Shown piece after piece: positions 11,466 through 25,100 of a stretch of 64,000 nucleotides of DNA. The notes beneath the pieces were generated by a model, which worked only from the letters and a program-made list of their open reading frames with translations, was not told the origin of the DNA and searched no databases. The DNA is from Watersipora subatra (taxonomy: Eukaryota; Bryozoa; Gymnolaemata; Cheilostomatida; Watersiporidae), in NCBI RefSeq assembly GCF_963576615.1, contig NC_088712.1, positions 19,739,452 through 19,803,451 of the forward strand, in the 5' to 3' direction. Made by a program: the position numbers and the translations under genes. Position 1 is the stretch's first letter; each line of letters starts with the position of its first letter.

Positions 11466-14100
11466 AGTGATAGGCAGTCAGTCGAACAGGGGACAAATAA
11501 ATAGCAAAGGCCTGCAAACTATTTCTGCCAGTTCTAAGCAGGTTTAAAGTTTTTACCATGTTTTCTAATAACTTCTCAAAAATATGTCTAGTCTATAATG
11601 AAGTTGTCTACTCTTGTAAACAAAAGGGTAAAAATCGTTTCAGATTTGCGCATGTGCTATGACTGGTCTTTTTAATGTTAATTTTATCAAAGTATTTTGT
11701 AGCAACCTTATTGAGATAAATTGTCTAATTTTTAAAACAGCGATATAGCCTACCTATTGCAAGGTTTTGTATGTATTTGGTATTTGTAGCAAAATTATGC
11801 AGTATTTTTAGGACAAAAAATTTGCCTAAAGGGATGGCCAAACTCAAAAACAGTGTGTTAAGGCTATATAAGTCATTAACCCTAGTTCCAGCAGTTTCCA
11901 TTAATATGCTAATCAGGGTAAAATTGGAAACCTGCTTTGAAGTGTTCTCATAAGCTTTGCTGTTTTGGCTCTAGTAGCACCATCCCTAAATTGTCAGACA
12001 TTTGTGGCACTGATCTAAGGCAGAACTGATGACTATGTTAGATAAATCAGTTACCAGGACCTTAGAAACTAATTAGATGGTTTCTAATTTTCGAAATGTA
12101 TGATTATTGAAATTTTTTTGAATTCGGAAAATTATAGGATCAGCGCGAAAAAATCTAGTGCCAGTGTCAAATCAAATTAGTTAAATATATATATTTTACA
12201 TCCTTTACCAGTAACTCTAAGCTAATACTACCCTCTCAGTGCCAACGTAATCTTATATTGATCTTTGGTAAAAGACCGATCACGGAAAGCGAAGGCAGGA
12301 AACTAAATTGTTTTCTTGCGAAACATCTTTGTGGTCTTTTTAAATATGGATTTCCCGGCCAACAGTCCGTCAGACCAATGATTATCTTCTAAGCCTGTAG
12401 AAGTGACACGAGCTTACTCAGTTCGAAATTACCTCAGAAAATTACAACGAATTCCTCAAGAATAAACGTTTCTTTTTTGACAAAAAGAGTTCAACTCGGA
12501 TTTCCTAACCACACATTAAACATCTTTATAAGCTTTTCAACACGCACACAGTCCCAGCAGATTGACATGTGCATCAAACGTTAGCAACTTGCGTTAAGTG
12601 GTTTCCTGTTCAGTGAATTGTTCTTTATTGACTTATAGCAACCGTCGATAACCAAAATTTTGTCCATCTTCTGATCATACCCAAAATATAAAATTGTGAT
12701 ACTTTTCTGTTAGTCTATGAGACAAAATGGGCTCTTTATCACATTGAATCAGAACAACGATGTCTCATTCTAATCAATAAGTGACATCGCATGGATAACT
12801 GAAGCTGCCAAAACCATGTCAAGGTTAGCCAGGATTGCAAAACTTTTTTCAGGGTATCAGGATTTCAGGGTAGCCCATTTTACTTTATTCCATGTTTTTT
12901 AGCAATATCATCTATAGAACATCTAGAAGTATGTAAAATTTACATCTGCATCTTTTATGCTTTGAATGTTTTTGATCAATCTTTCAGAGCTGTCATTTTT
13001 TCCATTAGCAATATACTTTTGATAATATGGATTTTCAAAACCTTTATTATAATAACTTTATTGACCTAATTTCTGTTGATCTTACTCAGCGTAAAAGTAT
13101 ATTGTTGTTGATTCTTTAATCTATTGACCTGTTGCCAAGTTTGAGTTCACAGAGAGTGTCACTTGATGAGTCATCTCGCTGCTATCAGAAATTTGTGGTG
13201 AAAGAGTTAGTGATGCTAGTTGTGGCCTACAACTCGCTGGTCTGGCTGAAGTACAGGCAAACCTCTGAACTTGAAGTTGGTTTTTTCATATCTGGTTGAT
13301 ATTTAAAACCTTTGTATTTTGAAGCCTTTATACTTCTTATTACGAAAAACTGTATCAAGTATTTTGAAGTACCTCTATTGCTCTGACCAACTTCAAACAC
13401 TGCGTAGGTTGATATGAACTCTGTTAACATTGGTCAAAAGAGAGTTAGACCATGAGATAAAAACAAACACAAAAAATTGTTATGTGATTTATGTATATTA
13501 AAAAAGCTCTCTTTGCAAAACATTGTTCTATAGTGTAAATTGGCGAGGTGTTGTAGTGTCTGGTATAAAGTGTTGTGGTTTTTGGAAAGGTAGGAATGTA
13601 GTGGATGGTGAAGCAGATTGGAAATTTGACTTGATCATTCTAGAAAACAAATATGTACTGCTACATGTGATAGCTTCTAAATTAGTTGCAATGTTATCAC
13701 TCTCACACATCACAGACATAAGAAACAATGTAATCATATACCAAAAAAGAAAGTAATATAAACCAAGCTTAATGCAATACCTCAGAAAGCTATATTTATA
13801 TGGTGGGAAGTATCAGCCTCGACCCATATTTTGGGACAAATTTCATTGTCTGAAAAGGAATTATCTATAACATCGAATGTATCACGAGCATTACTTATCG
13901 ATTTTACCAAAGAGCTTTTTAATTTCAAAAAAGCATGAGTTCTATAAATATCTAGTCTAGCTCATTACCATCAGGTATAGGAATAGCCCTCTTCCTTCCA
14001 CGCTTTGGTATGAAACTACTTTTGAGGAATTGTGTTCTCTCAACACTTCGGAATGCTCCAGACTAATATGGCATTGTATAGATTGTTAAAAACATTAAAA
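11466..14100. other. No gene recognised
   Basis: 2.6 kb without supported genes. Open frames of 60-77 codons at 11771, 13227 and 13523 overlap on opposite strands or lack any motif. Confidence 0.5.
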
Positions 14101-14102
14101 AT

Positions 14103-14548
14103 GACCTTACACAGAATTTTGGAAAAGTTTATCAGAAAGTATCAGTATTTTTCTATCATTTGTGATTGTTTTTAATGTTTGAGATGATCTGACTGCTAGG
14201 ATGTTTCAAGCTTGAAGGCAATAAAATTTTTATTGCAATTAAAACACTCAGTAAAAAATATGTGCGAAACGACGTCATTAGTTGTTATCATTGCTATAGT
14301 TGATATCAGCTATTGCGTTTACGTTGCGGAGTTACGCATCTCTATTCTGTCCGTCTCTTTGCAGCTATAGACATCATAATCACACTTATGCTTGATTTGA
14401 GCACTTCAAATGCAATTAAGTTTTGTCGATTTTAATCTTGAAACATCCTAGCAATCAGGTCACTTCAAACATCAAAAACTATTGCAAATGGTGGACAAAT
14501 ACTGATACTTTCTGATGAAATCTACTAAATTTTTATGAAAGTTCATTT
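14103..14548. mobile_element. Family-1 inverted-repeat element (MITE), best-preserved copy
   Basis: The terminal arms of about 150 bp are complementary: GAAAGTATCAGTATTTTTC ... GATGATCTGACTGCTAGGAT on the left, and ATCCTAGCAATCAGGTCACT ... ATACTGATACTTTC on the right. The core carries ACGACGTCATTAGTTGTTAT and CTGTCCGTCTCTTTGCAGC. No transposase. Relatives are at 1, 20976, 29419 and 30940. Confidence 0.85.
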
Positions 14549-15820
14549 TTAATTAAAAATGAATAAAATGAAAACTCTGTGAAAACAAGAACTACAAGTT
14601 TTCAGGGCGTGTTGGTCTACGCAAATGAGATGGTAATCAAACTGAACCCGATGTTTGATTCATTATTGCAACCAAAAGATTGCAACAGAGCACGAAGATG
14701 ATAGATGATAATTTCTGCGATTACTTATTACTGATGATAATAAAGTACTCAAAAACTCTTTATGTTACCACATTTAATCATCCAAGGATTAGTGTCAAAC
14801 GGTATAATCTCATTCATAGAATGGGTGTCCAAACCCCCTCCCTTTCTATTCACACAAGCAGAGGTCTATTTCTATAAAAGAGTGAAAAGATATGCTCGGC
14901 CAATTATTCACCCACATTAATCAGAGCTGAACCTCACACTTGTTGTAATAAACAAACTGGGAGAGGCGATAGGGTATGGTAATCTATTATGTGGTGACAC
15001 ATGGTGTGCCATCGAGTGTAACTGAGGGGACAATGGCCTGAGTCAAAACCTGCCAACGAGTGCCGGACAAACATGATAAATCCGTGATTGTGAGAGTGTA
15101 ATTTTTTGTGCTGCTCGCTGGAGTGTCTCAGTTTGGCGCACTCATAAATGAAAACAACGCTGCCAGCTGTGCATGCCTGACTGGTGTGCTTATACCAGCT
15201 GCAAGTAGATCGCCTACTTAGATAAGATTAAAATAACAAATGGGCTATTTTTGGATTATAAATATTATGATAAAGTCTGCTATGTAAATCCAGTAGAGAC
15301 CTTACTGTTGAAGAGAACAGTGACATTAGACAACCTTCCATAAATATAAGATTGGCACTGCGCAAGTAGTGGTCAGATCAGTACAATAAAGTATGAGAAG
15401 TATTCCCTCAGCAATACAGTTTGTCAGATGGGAAAAGCAACATCAGTTTTGAAATTCAAGGAACAGTTTTTATCTGTACTGAGTGGTAAGGAAGTTTGAA
15501 ATACCAAAGCATTGAGAGTGCTTAGTTTCTTTTGCCACCTGCTCTGAATGTAGACCTATATGTTATCTTTCTTTTTCTGTATTACTTTCGTTGGTCTCAT
15601 GGTGAATGTAGAGAACAGCAAAGAAAAATAAAGAATACTTTTTCAAATCAATGAAATCCAAATAACCAACAACTCTTGAGCGGCTTGATCATGTATATTC
15701 AAGTGGTCAACAGTCTGATACATGCTCCTTATAGTATGAACACATTTCGATATGTTAGAGTTCTGCACTTGTGGAGTTTACCAACAATCTTTACAATATC
15801 CACATCTATCTATATTCATA
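14549..15820. other. No feature recognised
   Basis: About 1.3 kb; short open frames only, no repeat family seen. Confidence 0.5.
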
Positions 15821-15822
15821 TA

Positions 15823-16611
15823 CAGTGAAACTCGGATAAATCACCCTCGGATATATCGAACACATGGTTAACTCAAATGGATTTGCTTGGTCCACGCAAT
15901 GATAAATGCCTTTAGATAACTCGACCGAAACTCCGTTAATTCGAACAGTTTTTTGCCAAACGGCTACCGAGACGGTTGTTACTATCGCTTTAGAATATCA
16001 CTTTATTCCAAGCCATAGAGATAAACATCGACTTTTAGTAGTTTTTAGGCCTTGTTATTACCAACATCGGCAAATATTTTCATTAACGACTTTTCTAAAG
16101 GTTTGCCAAAATCAAATTTTACCAAACATCCGCTTAGCGATAAGCCCTCTAAAAGCAAGAAAAGCGAGGTAAAATTTGGATAACTTTAAAGTAATATCAG
16201 CAAAATTGATAATGGGTTTTTAATAGTAAAGCAGTTTTGTAATAACTGACTTACTGCAAAATTGATCTTAGTTAAAACGCTCGGTAGAAAAATATGTATG
16301 TATTTTTTCGGAGCGTTTTAACCGCGATCAAGATTTGCCAATTTTAATCTGAGAACGTCCTGGCAGTCACATCACCTAAAGCAACAAACAAATCTCAAGT
16401 GATAGAAAAATATCTATACTTTCTGATTAAAAATATTTAAAACTTCACACGAGAGACCCTTTAACTTGCAACAAGCAATCTATGCTTTTGATTTATATAT
16501 AGTTTGTATATGTACATGTATCTACTGATAAATACGTGCTCTTATGACTGTCCTTATAACTCGAAGACTTTTGCTCGGTCCTTTGAAGTTTGAGTTATCC
16601 GTGTTTCACTG
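15823..16611. mobile_element. mariner/pogo-like non-autonomous element, copy P1
   Basis: The ends CAGTGAAACTCGGATAAATC and (complement) CAGTGAAACACGGATAACTC match at 18 of 20 bases and are flanked by TA on both sides (15821-15822, 16612-16613). TA duplication and CAG starts fit the Tc1/mariner superfamily, pogo/Tigger-like. The interior holds a stretch shared in inverted orientation with 19777-20748 (CGACTTTTCTAAAGGTTTG) and a family-1 right-arm segment (about 16280-16450). No transposase. Confidence 0.8.
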
Positions 16612-16624
16612 TATATAGATGTTA

Positions 16625-17855
16625 GGATAAACTTTGCATTCAAGCGTACAGCTTTTGGCTTGGTGTACCAACATTCTACCAACTGCACTGATCAACCACT
16701 TTGCCATATCTCTGAATAATTGTGCTCATACTTACACGTGGCGATCTCTCACGGCGCACAAGACTGCCAGGATACTAGTGGCTATAAAATGTAGACATAA
16801 AACATATTACAGCATAAAGCCAGTGAATTCCAAAACAGGCTACTTGCTATAGACCTAATTGCTAATGATGGAACCTTTAGCACATAAGTCAAAATAGTTA
16901 TGGATGTTTGCTGCTGGAAGTACAAGAAAAGACATATTTTGATTTGTAGTTGTGTTTTCTTTAATAATAAACAGACAACTACTATCTACTAGTACCGAAG
17001 CGGGACACTCGCTCTCTTTCATAATACAAATGTTTGTGCTATTTATATCAATGCTAAACAACCACTAGCTTTCCTAAAAAAAATTTAATAAATATTTCTA
17101 TAGCTTTATTAGAATTACTTGCTATTGAAATTGTCAATGAGCTTTCAAATGGCAACGACAGCTTCTAAATAGGAATTTTTTTCAGCTGTCAAAACTAAAA
17201 TAATTTTTGTAACACTAGTAGTTGTTATTACTAGATGAATGCTTCATAATCAATCAGTACAGCAATTAATGTGCTTTTATTAAGAGCCGCAGAAAAATAA
17301 CAGGAAAGGACTTAATAATAGAATATAATAATGACAAGAATAATAGAACTCACATTAACCACCATTATTGTAGAGAATTTTTCTAGTGTACACACTGCTG
17401 CACTGAGCTGGGCATTGGATGCGTTAGCCTGCATCAAAAAGTGAAATATAATTGCATGTTTATACAGCCTGTCCTTAGCCAAGATGACCGGATCACACCT
17501 GTGATAACAATTTGGTGGTCATTGATGCCATGGGTTGGTTAGCGTTGCTGGGCTATTTCATTGGCTGATGGCGGCGAGTAGTGGCTCGATTGGTGTTACT
17601 CTGTAGCTGAGCTTTCTTGGTTAGTCTTTTTAGAACCTTACAGTGTGTCACAACTTATTACTCTGTATTAGCACTTTTTAAATTACAAGTTATATCAGCA
17701 AGCTGGAATGGCAAACCAAAGACTTCACGGTAGTTTGGAGAATAAATAAATATCATTAAACAACAATCTACACGTACATCTGTTTATTACCTAATCTATT
17801 CGCATCATTCTTGCTTGCTTGGGTTGCTGGCAGACCCAAAAACTGCCATAATTAT
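16625..17855. other. No gene recognised
   Basis: About 1.2 kb. Short open frames only. A GC-richer patch near 17400-17640 shows no domain in either direction. Confidence 0.5.
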
Positions 17856-19300
17856 AGTATATGATAACATATAATATCATATACTATGATACTGCGTCAT
17901 ATACTATATTATATCTCGCAGTATTATACGATATTGTATTGTATTATACAATATTGCAGTATATTAAGTTACACTAATGATATATATAATAATGTAACAG
18001 TATATGATACTGTATCAAACTATATGATAAATTATGTAAACGATATATAAATATAACTGATAGTAATTATATGATTATTGCTTGTGCCAATCACATTTAC
18101 AACTTATAACATAATAAATTACAAATAATATTTTCAAGAGTTTATAATTTATAGGATCAGCATATAAAGTAAATTACTATAAAACAAAAATGTTGACAGA
18201 AGTAACTTTAACTCATTTGCCTTTTTAAAATCAGATTAACCTTGAGCTCAACACTCTGTAAGAGAACAACAGGTGGTACACTCGGCTAATTTTATATATT
18301 ATATAAGTAATTTATACATATTCTAACATGTTTTTGTTCTAAAACCATTAAAGTCAGGCAGGATTTCAACATTATCAATTATTGCACACATTGTCATTCT
18401 GTGATTGCTAGAAGCTGTTAATTGGAGTTACCTCCTTTATAGATGACAACCACTAAGTTGAAACTTTGTTTAAAAAAGATGGCTATAAAAGATTCTCTTC
18501 AGGTTATTTGAAATAGCTTTACCCTCACTATTGAAAAACCATAGTACTGATTATTGATTCTGCTGATTTCATTACAAAACAATGTGCAGCTAGCGGAGTT
18601 ATATTGGCTATTGTAAGACTAGACTTTGAACAATAATCCTGTAAGTGCTAATAATATTAATTGCTCTAAATTATAATAAATAGTCTACTATTTTTGCAAA
18701 AACTAGACAAGTTAATCAGCTGAATAGTGATACTGTTTATTTGAAATTGTCTGCTTATGGCAAGTATTAAAGGATGAACTTGGGCATATTTTATGATGTG
18801 CATCTATTTAAGGGTTGCTGTCTTCTGTCCTGTAACTAGAGCTTTTAAGAAACAAATCGTTTTGTATATACCCAGATCATATTAAATTAGATAATATTTA
18901 GCTATAAATGAATATATTACACTTATACATAACTATAATTAATATTTATAATTTATATTATAAATATTTATAGCTATATAAATATTATATAAAACAGCAG
19001 TTTTATAAAACACTTAGTTGGTAATTCCCAACTTTAGCTAAAGCCTTATTTGACATTATATATTATATTATATTACATGTAATATAATTATAATATAATT
19101 ATATATTCTAATAATATCATGAATAGTATAATAATATAATGAATAGTATATCTTATAATATAAGCTATATTATATTATCATATATATATATCATTCTGTC
19201 AACATAGTTATACATCCGTGTATTGTCTCAATTCTAACTTTTGATTCCTAGTATATATTATATATTATAATAATACATTTTAAGTGCTATATGTCAAACC
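17856..19300. repeat. AT-rich region with TATA/ATAT simple repeats
   Basis: Dense ATATTATAT and TATAATAT palindromic words, strongest at 17856-18060 and 18880-19270. No gene was seen between them. Confidence 0.75.
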
Positions 19301-19776
19301 ATTTATTTGATTTTATTGACTAACTGTCGTCCTTTTTATGATTTTTGTATTTCTTATAATCTAAAAAAATCTATTTGAAATAAAATTATAGGCAATAAAG
19401 CATTAAATAACAACTATATAATTACTATACAATTCAATGCAAGATATTATAATGCAGTCGTAATAAAACTCTTAACTGATTAACGACCAATAAAATAAAG
19501 TTGCATAGAAGTTCACAGATCATTTGTGCACAAACAGCAACAATTGTATGATGCCATGACAATCACTACATAATTACTGACTGGGTGGTTAAGAAGTCAT
19601 TTGAAAGTACATGTATTTGATACAAAAAGCTTGTTAACCGGCTTCACAACACGTACACACAAACCAATTGGTCTAATTCTCTATAACCACTGCTCAAAAG
19701 ATAAATGCGGGATGTATAAATACAACCTAGACTTTTTTCGGAATTTGTGGAATCTGCTTCAACCTTGTGGTATATA

Positions 19777-20748
19777 CAGTCAAACATGAATAACTCGAAC
19801 TTCACAGGACCAAGCGAACGTGTTCAAATTATCAGAGCGTCCAAGTAATCAGAGCACTGTCACAAGTCCATGTATTTACTTATTTATTAGTAGATACATG
19901 TACATATACAAACTATAATATAAATCAAAAGCACAAATGGCTTGCTTAAAATTAAGTGCTTCTAATGTAAAGTTTAAAACGTTTTTATCAAAAAGTATAG
20001 AGATTTTTCTATCACTTGAGATTGGTTTTTTGTTTGAGGTGATGTTATTGCTAGGACGTTTTTTAGATTGACATTGGCAAAATGTCGCAGAGCCACATTT
20101 TCTTCTTTTTAGGCTCTGCCCATTTTTGCTCTTACGCAAAAACGGGCAGAGCCTAAAAAGAAGAAAATATATATAAGCTATACGAGCACACTCTGTATAT
20201 ATTTGAATGTGGTTCATACATGCATGCTTATGTATATTTTAAACATGAATCAGTACTTAGAAACATAAAAATGTGCAAGATCTGAGATGGAATCTTGATC
20301 ATTGTTGAAATGCTCAAAAGAAAAGACATCTTTCTCTTTTGAGCGTTTTACCCACGATCAATTTTGCCGATTTTTCTTGAAGTTTATGCAAAGATTACTT
20401 CACTTTACCTCGCTTCCGAAAGGCGATCGCTAAGGGGATGTGTGGTATAAATCAAATTTCACCAAACCTTTAGAAAAGTCGTTGACAAAAATATTTTCCC
20501 GATGGTGGTAAGAACGACGCTTATGAATTACGAAAAGTTGAGGTTTGCCTCTATGGCTTGGAATAAAGTGATTTTCTAAAGCGATAACAACCGTTTCGGT
20601 ATCCATTGGGCAAAAAACAGTTCGAGTTAACAGTGTTGAGTTCGAGTTATCTATAGCAATTTATCAATACGTGGGAGTGGACCAAAGAAACCGTTTGAGT
20701 TAACCATGTGTTCGAGCTATCCGTGGGTGAGTTATCCATGTTTGACTG
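19777..20748. mobile_element. mariner/pogo-like non-autonomous element, copy P2 (inverted relative to P1)
   Basis: The ends CAGTCAAACATGAATAACTC and (complement) CAGTCAAACATGGATAACTC match at 19 of 20 bases, with TA on both sides. The interior matches P1 in reverse (CCTCGCTT, GCGATCGCTAAG, CAAACCTTTAGAAAAGTCG). It also holds family-1-like arms and a strong hairpin at 20097-20168. No transposase. Confidence 0.82.
20097..20168. repeat. Near-perfect 33-bp-arm hairpin inside element P2
   Basis: The arms 20097-20129 and 20136-20168 differ at one base, with a 6-base loop (TCTTAC). The core is AGGCTCTGCCC ... GGGCAGAGCCT. It is not present in P1. Confidence 0.95.
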
Positions 20749-20975
20749 TAGTTAAAATATAAAAATAAAGGAGTAATTGAAATAAAAAAAATTTACCAGA
20801 ATGATTGGCCAGAAGAAGCCCACAAAAGTGCTTTTGTCTCGAATTCATGCATTAGCTAATTATCAGCATTGACATCAAATGTCTTACGCACATGTTTAAA
20901 AAATGACCTTATGCTTTAGCTTGCAGAGCTACAGATCTTACAGCACAGGACCTATTTAAAACTGTTTTTTTTTTA

Positions 20976-21400
20976 AATTCCCAAAAATTTTTAGTGGATT
21001 TTATTAGAAATATAAATATTGTGCTATAATTTGCGATTGCCTTTGATGTTTGAGGTGATTCCGACAATCAGGATTAAAATCGTCAAAACTTGATTGCGAT
21101 TCAAACGCTCAGAAGTAAAATATGTGCCAAGATGACATCACTAGTTGTCTCTCTCGTTATTGATATCGGCTATTGCATTAAAGTTGCAGAATTAAGCATC
21201 TCTCTTCTGTTGGTCTTTTTGCTGATGTGCAGCTATAAATACAATAATCGCGCTTTTGTTAAAATATGAGTGTTTCAATCGTGATAAGTTTTGTCCTGAC
21301 AATCAGATCACCTCAAACATTAAAAATAATCACTAATGATACAAAAATACTGATACTTTCTGATGAAATCTGCTAAAGTTTCGTAAAAGTATATTTTACA
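20976..21400. mobile_element. Family-1 inverted-repeat element, third copy
   Basis: The left arm has TTTGATGTTTGAGGTGATT and GATTAAAATCGTCAAAACTT. The right arm is the complement-like AAGTTTTGTCCTGACAATCAG ending in ATACTGATACTTTCTGATG. Core as in the 14103 copy (ATGACATCACTAGTTGTC). Confidence 0.8.
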
Positions 21401-21419
21401 AATGAGCTTTAAGACATCC

Positions 21420-21500
21420 TGTGGTGAGGATTGAACCACTAACACAACACACAGGAATCGGAAGCACTAACCATTACACTATGGCCACTAGAGTGGATTC
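21420..21500 (-). repeat. tRNA-like module
   Basis: On the minus strand: GGCCATAGTGTAATGGTTAG, then GCTTCCGATTCC, then GGTTCAATCCTC. The A- and B-box-like words are at tRNA spacing, but the acceptor and anticodon stems do not pair by eye. It is likely a SINE head or an old tRNA pseudogene. Confidence 0.6.
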
Positions 21501-21982
21501 CTAGGTATAAACCAAATATGTGAATGCTAACCAAATATAATTTGGAATAGATAAGAGAAAAGAACTATTTAAATGAAACTCATGTTTTTCCATGAACATC
21601 TAGGCAGGAATGAGAGTACACAAACTTGGTAATAATCAATGTTTTGCTATGAGAAACAAGCTGCTGTTTGTTCTTGTCATTTGGAGAGACGCTAACACCC
21701 CTTACTCACTTACGAAAGCTTTTGTCAAGTACACCACTAAAGGGTTTCACACCAGGCTATGAGAAAGCACCAGATGTATCCATTTGAAGACTCTTCACAC
21801 CTTGTAACTTGGCATAGAGATTACTAACCTAGATAATTCATGCAAGCTTGTAGTGCAAGCTCATTGGTCGAAATGAGTAAGATCAGTGCTCATTGGCTAA
21901 AGGAGTATACTCCACTTGAGGGGAGGAATGCGATTGAGTATGTAGCCAAATGTCTGTCAGTTTTACACACCTTTGTCCCTCA

Positions 21983-21989
21983 TATAAAA
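21983..21989 (+). promoter_or_regulatory. TATA box of the lipase gene
   Basis: TATAAAA lies 64-70 bases before the start codon. A start site about 30 bases downstream would fall near 22013 and give a 5' leader of about 40 bases. Two inverted CCAAT motifs (ATTGG) sit at 21863-21867 and 21892-21896, each in a repeated TCATTGG context, and could be upstream promoter elements. This is inferred from position only. Confidence 0.55.
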
Positions 21990-22052
21990 TGCTGCCAGAG
22001 ATAACAGCTTCATTATTGCTTCTCAGCACTTTGGCTTTGTCAGATTGTGAAA

Positions 22053-22104
22053 ATGGCTTGGGTGCTGAAATGTCTCGTCATCTTGACAGCCGTCTATATC
22101 TCCA
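22053..22104 (+). CDS. PLB1: PLB1-like exon 1: start codon and signal peptide
   Basis: ATG in the context GAAAATGG opens a 17-codon hydrophobic leader, then one nucleotide of the next codon before GTGAGT. It is the only ATG in frame with exon 2 downstream of the TATA box. Confidence 0.8.
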
Positions 22105-25100
22105 GTGAGTCTATTAATGGAATCTTCATAGAGGTTTCTTTGTGTAGAGAGCAGTTTTGGATAATTCTATTTTTTGAAGTTTTATAACAAAGAACCTTTT
22201 CTATGTAGTATTTTAGCTAAGGCTTGACAGTAATTACCATATTTAAAAAAATTTGAATCGTAATACATTTGATGCCTTAATTGAAAATTGCTAGTGTACA
22301 TACCAAATTTGTCGAATCACTGCGAGTCTATTGCTTCAGAAAGCCTACTTAGTGAAAAAATTAATGACGCTATTACACGCCTGAGAATGTAGTTTCCTGG
22401 AACCCAAACATACAGAATTTACTTTAACTATATTAAGGAGAGTTCAACTGAACCCAGGGACATATTTTATATATGCTGCTAGAATTAGAAGGGTTAAAAC
22501 TGTCTGTATATGTCTATAAGTAATACATTAACTCTACACTTTGAAGAATAGCAAAACCTTGAATTGAAATGAACTTTAACTAGTAGCTAGCGTATCAACT
22601 TTATGCAAAAATATAAATATAATAAAGCTCTTATTATTAACCGTGACTGCCATATTTTACCGAGATATTTTGTGTATAATCTACAAAGAACAATGTAGCT
22701 GTTTTAATAAATTGAGTAAAATTAGCGTAGGTTTTTAATCTTAAATTACCTAAAATTAATTTAACTGTTTTGATAACAAAATTAAATTAAACCTTAAATT
22801 GTTAAACCCTAGATTAACTCAAATAAATTTAGTTGTCTCAATGATAGTTAATTTCTTGATTAACTAAGTTTAATGTACAATAATAATAATAAAATTGCAT
22901 GATGGTAACTTCATATATTATATCTATATATATAATATTATATATATCTATGTAATATTATATATATAATATTATATATATATCTATAAAATATTATATA
23001 TATAACATTATATATATAATATAGGGGCCTATATAGTATATATATAATATAAAACGCTGTTAATATAAAAAATATGTATATATACTTTTCAGTGTTTGTT
23101 TCTGTACACCCTTTGTTTGGTTATAGCAATTAAAATCTATAAATGAAAAATCCATGTCCCAGAGGTTTTGATCTCAGAACATCACGCTTACAAGGCAACG
23201 AGCTAAACCATTAAACTACACAGGATACAGTATTTCTTTGTGGGCAGATAGTTAGTATGTGGGTTAAAATATGCATAGCGACTCTGTATTAGGCACAATA
23301 TCACTAAAGCTTGCTCTCACAGTTCTTATTAGTAAGTTTAGCAATACGGATACTAGCTTACTCAAATTAGTCTTTGGCAAATAAATTACCTGTCACTGTT
23401 TATAAGCTGTGTTTTAATATCTGTGCAACACCTGGCATTCGGCTAGCATTTTACTAAAGCAAAAAAAATACCAGGTCAATTAGCAACGATTTGACAAAGT
23501 AAAAATTGTGATTTCTATTTAGTGATAGCGACAGCTCCTACCAGCCCTTCTCTGCACTCATCCTTTCGACGGTATGTAAAGATGTTGCACACCATCAACA
23601 ATTCTCCACTTTTGAAAGAAGAATGGAACAAGTTTCAAACTCTTGATAGATCGAGCCCGGTGAGTATAGAAGGTGCTTGTGAAAGTGCTTAAAGTCGTGG
23701 CTATTTTGTGTTAATCGCCCTGCAATTGTGAGTCCTTATTTATTTATGCACAAGACTCAACAATATTACTGTACACTAATCAAGCAAATTTACAACTGAC
23801 TGCCCAGTCATTCATCAGCTCTAACAATAGATAATATATGTGGCTACAGCACAAAGACAGGGCTACAGCACAAAGACAGGGCTACAGCACAAAGACAGGG
23901 CTACAGCACAAAGACAGGGTTACAGCACAAAGACATGGTTACAGCACAAAGACAGGGTTACAGCACAAAAACAGGGTTACAGCACAAATACATGGTTACA
24001 GCACAAAGACATGGTTACAGCACAAAGACATGGTTACAGCACAAAGACAGGGTTACAGCACAAAGACATGGTTACAGCACAAACACATAGTTACAGCACA
24101 AAGACATGGTTACAGCACAAAGACAGGGTTACAGCACAAAAACAGGGTTACAGCACAAAGACATGGTTACAGCACAAAGACAGGGTTACAGCACAAAGAC
24201 AGGGTTACAGCACAAAGACATGGTTACAGCACAAAGACATGGTTACAGCACAAAGACATGGTTACAGCACAAAGACAGGGCTACAGCACAAAGACAGGGC
24301 TACAGCACAAAGACAGGGTTACAGCACAAAGACATGGTTACAGCACAAAGACAGGGTTACAGCACAAAAACAGGGCTACAGCACAAATACATGGTTACAG
24401 CACAAAGACAGGGCTACAGCACAAAGACAGGGCTACAGCACAAAGACAGGGTTACAGCACAAAGACATGGTTACAGCACAAAGACATGGTTACAGCACAA
24501 AAACATGGTTACAGCACAAATACATGGTTACAGCACAAAGACATGGTTACAGCACAAAGACATGGTTACAGCACAAAGACAGGGTTACAGCACAAAGACA
24601 TGGTTACAGCACAAAGACATGGTTACAGCACAAACACATAGTTACAGCACAAAGACATGGTTACAGCACAAAGACATAAAGGCAGATAATATAGGCTAGC
24701 AAAGCAGCGTGTGTGGCTACATAACGATTCCTATTCACAACCGATATGTACTTGTAATCTCAAGGCATCTAACACTAAATATTTCCATCACAAAACTTGC
24801 TCTGAATTTGAAATAAAAAATGGCAGAAAAGTTGGCTGGTGAAACATACTAAAATCAAAACTGAGCAAATAGTTGAGAGTTTGAACTATAAATAAAATAG
24901 TTTAAATAACATAGCTAATATATATATATATATAGAAATAATGCATCTAAACCTCTAGAGCTATATACTGACTTGAGAACAATAATTTTTTAATAATTAT
25001 AACACCACAGTATTTTTTTGTAAATAATTTTGTCACAAGCCAAATGTTTACCTTATACATTTCTCCAAAATATGCTTCGTAGTGAAAATAGCACATATTT

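Larger units (their letters stand above)
22105..23522 (+). other. PLB1-like intron 1
   Basis: About 1.4 kb, AT-rich. It holds a TA-rich microsatellite (about 22905-23055) and a tRNA-like module on the minus strand (about 23090-23240). No other gene is visible. Confidence 0.75.

Noticed and set aside
13227-13756. Overlapping 67-77-codon frames on both strands
   Set aside because: No motif, no codon bias visible, and mutual overlap.
15906-16172. 88-codon frame inside element P1, considered as a transposase remnant
   Set aside because: There are no DDE or helix-turn-helix features, and it is not conserved as a frame in P2.
17400-17640. GC-richer patch considered as a minus-strand exon (after TTTTGATGCAG)
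   Set aside because: Only about 15 codons follow, with no GT donor and no partner exons.
23838-24699. Three overlapping plus-strand open frames of 197-279 codons
   Set aside because: All read the same 19-residue cycle of a 19-bp minisatellite inside intron 2.
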